Shown here piece after piece: positions 7,230 to 12,704 of a stretch of DNA of 12,704 nt. Origin of the DNA: an uncultured Hymenobacter sp. (lineage in GTDB: Bacteria > Bacteroidota > Bacteroidia > Cytophagales > Hymenobacteraceae); assembly GCA_937871705.1 (NCBI GenBank), contig CALMOO010000531.1, positions 7,621 to 20,324 on the forward strand, read 5' to 3'. The notes beneath the pieces were generated by a model. The model saw only the letters and a list, made by a program, of their open reading frames with translations, was not told the origin of the DNA and made no database searches. Each line of letters opens with the position of its first letter. Position 1 is the first letter of the stretch. The translations under genes and the position numbers were made by a program.

Positions 7230-7569
7230 GGGGTTGAGGGCCAGTCTGAGAACGAGCCTAACGTACCGTACGGATTCAAATCTGATTGGGCTGTCTGTTG
7301 CCGGCCCAATTACCAGTAGGCTCGGCCCCTGATGCACTGACGCCGGCGGTGCTGCTCGGCGCCGCAGCTTAGCCCAGCCGGCCAGGAGCACCCATTCGGG
7401 CCAGAAAGTGCTACCCGACGCTGGCCAAACCTCAGGCCCACGAAAACTTTAAGAAGCGCTATGTTCTTCCTACCCCCTCACTTTCGTTTAATTACGGTTG
7501 AGGTAGGGTAAGCTCCTCCTTAACTATCAAGACGTTGCAGGCGTAAGGCAAGTCCTACCCCTCCCGTTT
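7230..7569. other. 340-bp divergent promoter region
   Basis: The spacer lies between the leftward transporter start and the rightward oxidoreductase start, and both promoters must be here. A leftward CAGATTTG (reverse strand of 7277-7284) is one base off the TAnnTTTG box, with no good -33 partner. An imperfect inverted repeat pairs CCTACCCCCTCA (7469-7480) with TGAGGTAGG (about 7499-7507). If the transporter used its longest frame, 7230-7391 would be coding. Confidence 0.4.
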
Positions 7570-9134
7570 ATGCCTGGTACCGTCGACCCAAGCCGCACCT
7601 CTGGTGCCACTCTCTCCAGCTGGTTTCCTACGGCTGCGGCGCCGCCTGCTTTTGCGTCGCTGTGCGAAAATACCACGGCCGATGTGGTGGTAGTTGGGGC
7701 GGGTATTGCGGGCCTCACCACGGCGTATCTGCTGGGTAAGGAAGGCAAGCAGGTGGTGGTGCTCGAAGATGGCGAGATTGCTAGCGGCGAAAGTGGCCGC
7801 ACTTCGGCGCACCTCTCAACGCCCTCGACGACCGCTACACGACCCTGGAGCAACTCTTTGGCCCGGACGGCGCCCGCCTGGCAGCCGAAAGCCACGGCAC
7901 CGCCATCGACCGCATTGGCCAGATTGTGGCGGACGAGCACATTGACTGCGACTATTCACGCCTCGACGGCTTTCTGTTTCTGCCTAAAAACGGCACTCAC
8001 CAGCAGCTGCAAGACGAGCTGGAAGCCGCCCATCGCGCCGGCCTCACCGCCGTGGAGCTGCTGCCCGATGCCGGTGCCACTGGCTTCAAAACCGGCGAGT
8101 GCCTGCGCTTCCCGAACCAGGGGCAGTTTCATATCTTGAAGTACCTCAGCGGCCTGGCTGAGGCCGTAGTCGCGCAGGGTGGGCGCATTTTTACCCGCAC
8201 CCACGTGCAAAGCATAAGTGGGGGTAGCGACGCCCACGTGACGACCAGCGACAACTACGAGGTGCGCGCGCAGGCTATTGTGCTGGCCACCAACACCCCC
8301 TTCAACGACCGGGTGGTGATGCACACCAAGCAGCACCCCTACCGCACCTACGTGGTGGGGGCCCGCATTGCCAAAGGTGCCATCACGAAAGCCTTGTATT
8401 GGGACGATGCCGACCCCTACCACTACATCCGCGTGCAAGAGGTGCCCGAGGCCGATTATGACTTGCTGATTGTGGGCGGCGAAGACCACAAAACTGGCCA
8501 AGAGCCCAACCCGCAAAACCACCTCGACTGCCTTGAAGACTGGACGCGGGCGCATTTCCCGAGCATTCAGAGCATTGAGTACCGCTGGTCGGGCCAGGTG
8601 ATGGAGCCGACCGACGGCCTGGGCTACGCCGGCCCCGACCCGCTTAATAACGACAATGTTTACATCATTACCGGCGACTCGGGGCACGGCATGACGCACG
8701 GCACCCTGGGCCCGATGATAATCACGGACCTCATTTTGGGGCGCTCTAACCCTTGGGCCAAGCTCTACGACCCCGGCCGCGTCACGCTCAAGCTGGAGTC
8801 GGTGAAAGAGTACGTGAAGGAAAACCTGAACGTGGTGGCCGAGTACGCAGACCTCGTGACGGGCGGCGACGTGAGCACTATTGAAGAAGTAAAGCCCGGC
8901 ACGGGCGCCGTGCTGCGCCGCGGTCCGCTCAAAGTGGCCGTGTACCGCGACGAGGCCGGCACCACCCACGAATGCCTGGCCATTTGCCCGCACCTGCACT
9001 GCGTGGTGCACTGGAACAGCCTCGAAACCAGCTGGGACTGTCCCTGCCACGGCTCGCGCTTCGATGCCTACGGCCACCTGCTTTACGGCCCATCTAACAT
9101 GGACCTGCCACCCGTGCCGAAGGCTCTGGAATAA
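7570..9134 (+). pseudogene. YhfW-like FAD oxidoreductase with C-terminal Rieske [2Fe-2S] domain, frameshifted
   Basis: Joining two frames gives a protein of about 521 residues, close to the roughly 510 of Bacillus YhfW. Frame one (7570 to about 7817) holds the N-terminal Rossmann FAD site: VVVVGAGIAG at residues 39-48, then LEDGEIASGESGRTSAHL. Frame two, from about 7818 to the stop at 9134, continues without a gap as NALDDRYTTLEQLFG and carries the rest of the DAO fold, including GDSGHGMTHGTLGP near the C-terminal FAD contact. The Rieske domain has CPH (8985-8993) and CPCH (9039-9050), giving the C-x-H...C-x-x-H cluster ligands. The family is expected to oxidise an unknown amine or similar substrate, passing electrons via FAD and the iron-sulfur centre. 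One base is missing near 7816-7817. Both halves keep normal codon use and conserved residues, so the lesion is recent or a sequence error. An internal ATG at 7926 could make only a fragment without the FAD site. Confidence 0.85.
7813..7820 (+). other. one-base frameshift site in the oxidoreductase gene
   Basis: The frame reading TSAHL ends at CTC (7813-7815). The frame reading NALDD resumes at AAC (7818-7820), leaving only TC where a Ser codon is expected. No X-XXY-YYZ slippery heptamer is seen, so programmed slippage is unlikely. Confidence 0.8.
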
Positions 9135-9137
9135 GCC

Positions 9138-9153
9138 GTAGCGTAAACGCTAC
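9138..9153 (+). terminator. short hairpin after the oxidoreductase gene
   Basis: GTAGCG (9138-9143) and CGCTAC (9148-9153) pair perfectly around a TAAA loop, 4 bp after the stop at 9134. No T-run follows, so it may be an mRNA 3'-end structure rather than a full terminator. Confidence 0.3.
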
Positions 9154-9245
9154 TGGTGCACACCGGGAGTTATCTGCTAAGTAGTTGCTTGTAAGTCATC
9201 CTTTTTGCGGCTCCCAGAGTCCGCACTACATCCTTCCCAATACCT

Positions 9246-10109
9246 ATGGAAACCTACCCAACTTCCCTACCCCCCCAAGCCCAGGACCAACAGCCTGGCC
9301 TCGAAAAAGAGATGTCGCCCGCGCCGGTCTACATCCGGCCCAACTACAAAGGCAGCGAAAAGCTACTGGATAAAGTGGCTCTCATTACGGGTGGCGACTC
9401 GGGCATCGGGCGGGCAGTGGCCGTGCACTATGCCCGCGAAGGCGCCGATGTGGCCATCGTGTACAAGGCTGAGGAGCAGAAAGATGCCGACGAAACCAAG
9501 CAGCTGGTAGAAGCCGAAGGCCGCCGCTGCGTGCTGTTCCCGGGCGACTTGCGCGACCCGCAATTTTGCGAGGACATTGTAACCCAAACCGTGCAGCAGC
9601 TCGGCAAGCTCAACATTGTGGTGAGCAACGCCGCCGAGCAGTTCGTGAGCACCGACGTGGCGGAACTGCCCAACGAGCAGTTTGAAGACACGTTCCAGGT
9701 CAACTTTTTCCCGCTCGTGCGGGTGGTGAAAGTGGCCTTGCAGCACCTGCACGAAGGCGATTCCATTATCGCGACGTCGTCCATCAACGCCTACCGAGGC
9801 AACCAGCAGTTGGTCGATTATACCTCGACTAAGGGTGCCATTACGGCCTATATCCGCTCGATAGCGCAGCAGCTGGCCGAGAAGAAAATCCGGGCCAACA
9901 CGGTGGCGCCCGGCCCCATCTGGACGCCGCTCATCCCCGCCAGCTTCCCGCCCGATAAGGTGAAGGAGTTTGGCCAGGATACCACCATGAAGCGGCCCGG
10001 CCAGCCCTCCGAAGTGGCACCGGCCTACGTCTTCCTGGCTTCGGAAGACGCTTCCTACATCACGGGCCAGGCCATTCATCCCAATGGCGGCGAAGTGCTG
10101 AATACTTAG
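9246..10109 (+). CDS. GSP39-like short-chain dehydrogenase/reductase
   Basis: A 287-residue cytoplasmic NAD(P)-dependent oxidoreductase of the classical SDR fold. An N-terminal extension of about 42 residues (with PVYIRPNYKGSEKLLDKVALITGG partly visible as YIRPNYKG at 29-36) is typical of the general stress protein 39 / YdaD group. The dinucleotide site is TGGDSGIG (48-55), the structural NAAE motif is 128-131 in place of NNAG, as in this subgroup, and the catalytic residues are Ser178/Ser179, Tyr192 and Lys196 (YTSTK). PGPIWTPL (222-229) and the C-terminal GQAIHPNGGEV complete the fold. Length and motifs are those of an intact enzyme; the substrate is unknown, probably an alcohol, aldehyde or sugar. 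It follows the Rieske flavoprotein by 112 bp on the same strand. CTACCC words occur just after the ATG. Confidence 0.92.
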   Translation: METYPTSLPPQAQDQQPGLEKEMSPAPVYIRPNYKGSEKLLDKVALITGGDSGIGRAVAVHYAREGADVAIVYKAEEQKDADETKQLVEAEGRRCVLFPGDLRDPQFCEDIVTQTVQQLGKLNIVVSNAAEQFVSTDVAELPNEQFEDTFQVNFFPLVRVVKVALQHLHEGDSIIATSSINAYRGNQQLVDYTSTKGAITAYIRSIAQQLAEKKIRANTVAPGPIWTPLIPASFPPDKVKEFGQDTTMKRPGQPSEVAPAYVFLASEDASYITGQAIHPNGGEVLNT

Positions 10110-10120
10110 CAGCTAATTAC

Positions 10121-10150
10121 TTGTGCGTTTTATTTAAAATTTTAACTTTC
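10121..10150 (+). promoter_or_regulatory. possible promoter of the alanine-rich lipoprotein gene
   Basis: TTG (10121-10123) and TAACTTTC (10143-10150) resemble the Bacteroidota TTTG / TAnnTTTG elements with a 19-nt gap, in an AT-rich stretch. The -7 box ends in C instead of G. It lies just before the tandem repeat and 41 bp before the ATG. Confidence 0.35.
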
Positions 10151-10152
10151 TT

Positions 10153-10176
10153 ACCCTTTCACCCTTTCACCCTTTC
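10153..10176 (+). repeat. three perfect 8-bp tandem repeats in a leader
   Basis: ACCCTTTC is repeated at 10153-10160, 10161-10168 and 10169-10176, ending 14 bp before the ATG at 10191. Copy number could change by slippage and alter spacing or leader length. Confidence 0.8.
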
Positions 10177-10190
10177 ACTTCTCCAAAGCC

Positions 10191-10763
10191 ATGAAAAAAG
10201 CTTATATGTACTTCGCCGCGGCCTTGCTAACGGCCACTTCGCTCAGCTCGTGCAGCCGCGCCAACTACGCATTCAATACCCCCACTGCCCCGGCCTATCA
10301 GGCCTCAACGGTAGCCGCAGCGCCGGTGTCGTCCGAGCCCCAAACGTCGGCCCAGGTAGTAGCCGCTGCGCCAGTGGTTGCGCCGGTTGCGGCTCCTGTA
10401 GCTGCGCAGCCCGCTGTTGTGGCGGTGGCCCCGGCGCCTCGGCAGCAAGCCGTGGAGGCCGCAGTGGCTAAAGCCCTAGCAGCGGCTCCCGCTTCGGCGC
10501 CTACCCCCACCAAAGCCGTGAAGCCTACTCTGGCGCAGCGCCTGGTGTTAAACAAAGTGCTCAAGCAAGTGGCCAAAGCCCAGGCCCGCCAGCAGAATAC
10601 CGCTAGCGTAACCCACACGGCCGCCAAGGCGCCCGGCGTATCAGTAGGTTTGATTGGCTTGGCCGCCCTTATCGTCGGCATTATCATTAGCTCAGGCTTC
10701 CTGACGGTGGCTGGCGCCATCTTAATCGTAGTTGGCATCATCCTCTACCTGCTAAGCGCGTAA
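10191..10763 (+). CDS. Ala/Val/Pro-rich lipoprotein with two C-terminal membrane segments
   Basis: A 190-residue protein with a lipoprotein signal peptide (MKKAYMYF..., lipobox LSSC, Cys21). Residues 40-110 are a low-complexity stretch rich in Ala, Val and Pro that looks extended. Residues 112-135 form a basic helix (AQRLVLNKVLKQVAKAQARQQ). Residues 150-189 are strongly hydrophobic: two segments (about 151-167 and 171-189) split by SSGF, likely a membrane hairpin or glycine-zipper-like pair. A lipid anchor at one end and alpha-helical segments at the other suggest an inner-membrane protein or one linking two membranes. I do not recognise a named family. The leader holds three tandem repeats and a possible promoter, and a terminator-like hairpin follows the stop. 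Confidence 0.8.
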   Translation: MKKAYMYFAAALLTATSLSSCSRANYAFNTPTAPAYQASTVAAAPVSSEPQTSAQVVAAAPVVAPVAAPVAAQPAVVAVAPAPRQQAVEAAVAKALAAAPASAPTPTKAVKPTLAQRLVLNKVLKQVAKAQARQQNTASVTHTAAKAPGVSVGLIGLAALIVGIIISSGFLTVAGAILIVVGIILYLLSA

Positions 10764-10777
10764 CTACTTGGCTTACT

Positions 10778-10820
10778 GGCCCGCTCTACTTGCCGATGAG
10801 GGGGTAGGGCGGGCCGTTTT
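10778..10820 (+). terminator. probable rho-independent terminator after the lipoprotein gene
   Basis: GGCCCGCTCTAC (10778-10789) pairs with GTAGGGCGGGCC (10804-10815), 12 pairs including one T-G wobble, with a 14-nt loop. It is followed by GTTTT (10816-10820). It begins 15 bp after the lipoprotein stop and ends 11 bp before the next ATG at 10831, so it could also act as an attenuator for that gene. Confidence 0.55.
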
Positions 10821-10830
10821 GCTTGCTGCC

Positions 10831-11088
10831 ATGCCGCTACACCACGAACTAGACAAGAAGCTGAGCAAGCTCTACGAGCCCTCCACGCGCATCGACGATG
10901 TGTTTAAAGGCCATGATATCACCTTCATTACCAACGAGCACGGCGAGCCGGTTACCTTGTTTCTGGGCCGGCGCCGCCCCGACGGCGTCATTGCCGGCGA
11001 GCGCTACGTACGCACCATCAAGCGGCAGCCCCGCAGCCTGGAGGTGACGGCCAGCCACTGGGATTTGAAAGGTAAAACGCAGGGGTAA
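10831..11088 (+). CDS. small conserved-looking protein of unknown function
   Basis: An 85-residue soluble protein without signal peptide or membrane segment, basic at its C-terminal half. The frame is open back to 10768, but that longer form would start inside the terminator-like hairpin region, so the ATG at 10831 (MPLHHELDKK) is preferred. An N-terminal helix (LDKKLSKLYE) is followed by likely strands: DITFITNEHGEPVTLFLG, then RRRPDGVIAGERYVRTIKR, and a final SHWDLKGKTQG. It resembles small Bacteroidota proteins seen only as hypothetical. I cannot give a function. Its start lies only 11 bp after the hairpin, and no separate promoter is visible. Confidence 0.65.
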   Translation: MPLHHELDKKLSKLYEPSTRIDDVFKGHDITFITNEHGEPVTLFLGRRRPDGVIAGERYVRTIKRQPRSLEVTASHWDLKGKTQG

Positions 11089-11180
11089 TGACTGACGATT
11101 AATGACTAGTTGTGGGTTGCCGGGCCACCGGCTGCAGAGAGTCATTATTGCCCACGAGGGCTAGAGCCTTTTGCAATGGG

Positions 11181-11224
11181 TCAGCTTAACTAATCAATTA
11201 CATCAGCTTAACTAATTAATTATG
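11181..11224 (+). repeat. 22-bp tandem duplication at a start codon
   Basis: Units 11181-11202 and 11203-11224 share TCAGCTTAACTAAT and AATTA and agree at 19 of 22 positions. The second unit contains the ATG of the CxxC gene (11222-11224), so the duplication created the immediate leader. The stretch 11089-11180 before it holds no gene; AATGACT (11101-11107) can pair with AGTCATT (11140-11146). Confidence 0.75.
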
Positions 11225-11491
11225 AGAGTATACTTACTTGCCTGCCTAAGCAGCCTGCTCTGGCTGCTGCCCGCCGCTAGCAACGCCTGCGCGGTGTGCC
11301 GCCCCAGGGTGCAGGCCGCCATCCACAACGCCGACTACTCGGTGAATTTGGGGCTGCTGCTCTTGCCGGTGGCCTTGCTGCTGGCAGGGGGGGTAGGGCT
11401 GTATTATGCCGAAGCCCTGGTGGCCTGGGGGCAGCAGCTGCGCCGGCCGGCGCGGCTTTCGGTTCTTAACGGTGCGCACCCATGCCCGTGA
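11222..11491 (+). CDS. small membrane protein with exported CxxC motif
   Basis: An 89-residue protein with an N-terminal signal peptide or signal anchor (residues 1-20, MRVYLLACLSSLLWLL). The exported part opens with CAVC (Cys23, Cys26) and continues RPRVQAAIHNADYSVN. One membrane segment follows at about 42-65 (LGLLLLPVALLLAGGVGLYY), then a short basic cytoplasmic tail. The CxxC could bind metal or haem or act in thiol exchange, but no thioredoxin fold is present. The stop overlaps the next ATG as TGATG (11489-11493), which suggests translational coupling with DUF2243. The gene starts the trio ending at the window edge. No named family is recognised. Confidence 0.75.
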   Translation: MRVYLLACLSSLLWLLPAASNACAVCRPRVQAAIHNADYSVNLGLLLLPVALLLAGGVGLYYAEALVAWGQQLRRPARLSVLNGAHPCP

Positions 11492-11506
11492 TGCGCCCTA
11501 CCCCCC
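11388..11506 (+). promoter_or_regulatory. long-range inverted repeat flanking the DUF2243 start
   Basis: GGGGGGTAGGGC (11388-11399) inside the CxxC gene is a perfect 12-bp complement of GCCCTACCCCCC (11495-11506), which begins 4 bp after the first base of the DUF2243 ATG at 11491. Folded mRNA would hold the start region next to a stem. A ribosome translating the upstream gene would open it. The structure is seen; the role is inferred. Confidence 0.45.
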
Positions 11507-11979
11507 TCATTGCGGCCGGCGTGCTGCTGGGGGCCGGCCTCGGCGGCTTTGTCGATGGCATTGTGCTGCACCAGATTTTGCAGTGGCACCACCTGCTATC
11601 GGCCCGGCTGCCGCCCGATAACTTGGTGGCTACCAAGGTGAATATGTACTGGGATGGCATTTTCCATGCCGGCGTGTGGGTGCTCACGGCCGTGGGCCTG
11701 CGCATGCTGTGGGTGGCCGGCAGCCGCCCCGATGTGCCATGGTCAGGAGCTACCTTCCTGGGCGGCCTGAGCCTGGGCTGGGGGCTGTTTAATGTCGTCG
11801 AAGGCCTCATCGACCACCAACTGCTGGGCTTGCATCACGTGCTGGAATACACTCCCAACAAGCTGCCCTGGGACCTGGGCTTTCTGGCTTTTGGGGTGCT
11901 GCTGTTGCTGCTCGGCGGCGTGCTCGTGCGCGCTGGGCGTGGGCACCTCAGCCCGCGCCCCGGCTTGCGCGCAGGCTAG
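11491..11979 (+). CDS. DUF2243 family membrane protein
   Basis: A 162-residue integral membrane protein of family DUF2243 (PF10002), with about four membrane segments (residues 4-26, 58-77, 86-106 and 127-146). An ATG at 11482 is also possible, but 11491 makes the TGATG junction with the CxxC gene and gives the usual family N-terminus. Conserved polar residues within or beside membrane segments are Asp22, His27, His33, His34, Asp55, His59, Glu104, Asp108, His109, His115 and His116. The motifs DGIVLHQILQWHH and EGLIDHQLLGLHH align with each other, pointing to an internal duplication. Family members often lie near cytochrome oxidase assembly genes, so metal or haem handling is possible, but no function is established. 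It is followed 42 bp later by the DUF6766 gene. Confidence 0.9.
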   Translation: MRPTPLIAAGVLLGAGLGGFVDGIVLHQILQWHHLLSARLPPDNLVATKVNMYWDGIFHAGVWVLTAVGLRMLWVAGSRPDVPWSGATFLGGLSLGWGLFNVVEGLIDHQLLGLHHVLEYTPNKLPWDLGFLAFGVLLLLLGGVLVRAGRGHLSPRPGLRAG

Positions 11980-12021
11980 CAGTGCGGCCGCACTTTTTAC
12001 GGTCGAGCTCGTAGAAAGGAC

Positions 12022-12704
12022 ATGATGCAGACCGCTCCTCCTGCTTCGGCCGCCGCGCCGCCAAGTGCTCCGCCCGCCCGCGGCGGCCGGTTTTTGTATG
12101 AAAATGGCTTGCTACTGGTAGTAGCCCTTATGATACTTGGCACGCTCGTTGGCCAGACCATCACCGGCTGGCACGAAAACAACGACGACTTGCAGCAAAT
12201 GCAGCTGCCCGCCCTCACCCTGGGCCAGTACCTAGGCTCGGGGCATTTCCTGGAAGCCACGTTTGAAAACTGGGAAAGCGAGTTTCTGCAAATGGGCGTC
12301 TATGTGGTGCTCACTGTCTGGCTACGCCAAAAAGGCTCGCCCGAATCTAAAAAGCTCGACGGCGAAGAAGACGTAGACCAGCAGCCCGACCCCGCCAAGC
12401 CCGGCGCGCCCTGGCCCGTGCGGCGCGGCGGCCTGTGGCTTTCGCTTTATAAGCACTCGCTGAGTTTGGCGCTGTTTGCCTTGTTTTTTGGGGCCGTGTA
12501 CCTGCACGCGCGGGGCGGCATGGCGGTCTACAATATCGAGCAGGCGCACGACCACAAGCCCCTCGTCACGGTGTGGGGCTACATGCACACCTCGCGCTTT
12601 TGGTTCGAGTCGCTCCAAAACTGGCAAAGCGAGTTTGTGTCCATCTTCGCGCTGGTGAGCCTCTCCATTTTCCTGCGGCAGCAGTCCTCACCGCAGTCTA
12701 AGCC
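12022..12704 (+). CDS. DUF6766 family membrane protein (3' end cut by the window)
   Basis: The frame runs 227 codons from the ATG at 12022 (a second ATG is at 12025) to the window edge without a stop. AAAGGA lies 5 bp before the start. After an Ala/Pro-rich head (1-22), the protein is two similar halves at an offset of 117 residues: LYENGLLLVVALMILG... with HFLEATFENWESEF (75-88) and LRQKGSPESK (101-110), and LYKHSLSLALFALFFG... with RFWFESLQNWQSEF (192-205) and LRQQSSPQSK (218-227). Each half has a membrane segment before and after the NWxSEF motif, so about four in all. The acidic linker 110-130 and PWPVRRGGLW (130-139) join the halves. This matches DUF6766 proteins, usually 210-230 residues, so only a few residues are missing. 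Function is unknown. Confidence 0.88.
   Translation, partial: MMQTAPPASAAAPPSAPPARGGRFLYENGLLLVVALMILGTLVGQTITGWHENNDDLQQMQLPALTLGQYLGSGHFLEATFENWESEFLQMGVYVVLTVWLRQKGSPESKKLDGEEDVDQQPDPAKPGAPWPVRRGGLWLSLYKHSLSLALFALFFGAVYLHARGGMAVYNIEQAHDHKPLVTVWGYMHTSRFWFESLQNWQSEFVSIFALVSLSIFLRQQSSPQSK

Noticed and set aside
7230..7391. 54-residue N-terminal extension of the AI-2E-type protein
   Set aside because: Arg/Pro-rich and unlike family N-termini. The ATG at 7229 gives the normal distance to the first membrane segment.
7813..7820. Programmed ribosomal frameshift in the oxidoreductase gene
   Set aside because: No slippery heptamer or following stem is visible. A lost base explains the frame change more simply.
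7956..9077. 373-codon open frame on the minus strand opposite the Rieske flavoprotein
   Set aside because: The plus strand carries clear FAD and Rieske motifs. The minus frame is His/Val/Gly-rich without any recognisable family.
9363..10079. 238-codon minus-strand frame opposite the dehydrogenase
   Set aside because: Shadow of a complete SDR with catalytic Ser, Tyr and Lys.
10153..10176. CRISPR-like array
   Set aside because: The 8-bp units are directly adjacent, with no spacers and no cas genes nearby.

Overview
The window looks like a chromosomal piece of a GC-rich member of the Bacteroidota, most likely Hymenobacter or a close relative (Cytophagales). This is inference from three things. 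The 3255-5738 protein ends in a type IX secretion (T9SS) sorting domain. Most starts lack a clear Shine-Dalgarno sequence. The gene content (PD40/OmpA protein, GEVED-bearing M4 protease, DUF2243, DUF6766) fits this group. No rRNA, tRNA, CRISPR array, insertion sequence or phage gene was found.

Left part (1-3230): a large exported protein reads rightwards, with ricin-type lectin, PD40 propeller, carboxypeptidase-regulatory-like and OmpA C-terminal regions. It meets a small leftward lipoprotein gene head-on. A divergent spacer with a strong hairpin follows, then a small SpoIIAA/STAS-like protein. That gene faces the protease gene across a perfect 16-bp bidirectional terminator.

Middle part (3255-7570): two leftward genes, an exported M4 (thermolysin-like) metalloprotease carrying a GEVED domain and a T9SS sorting tail, and an AI-2E/PerM-family membrane protein. 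The protease start is at 5738 and the transporter start most likely at 7229, both inside longer open frames.

Right part (7570-12704), all rightward: a YhfW-like FAD oxidoreductase with a Rieske domain, broken by a one-base frameshift near 7817; a GSP39-like short-chain dehydrogenase; an alanine-rich lipoprotein with two C-terminal membrane segments, followed by a terminator-like hairpin; a small conserved-looking cytoplasmic protein; and a compact trio of a small CxxC membrane protein, DUF2243 and DUF6766 (cut by the window edge). The dehydrogenase and Rieske flavoprotein resemble general-stress enzymes. The trio is the least understood part and the best candidate for an undescribed membrane system.

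Outside the genes, three patterns stand out. (1) The word CTACCCC/GGGGTAG occurs about 17 times by my hand count and repeatedly forms hairpins, including one that could control the DUF2243 start. (2) Short tandem duplications of 8, 17 and 22 bp sit directly before the start codons of three exported-protein genes. (3) DUF2243 and DUF6766 each show an internal duplication around their most conserved motif.
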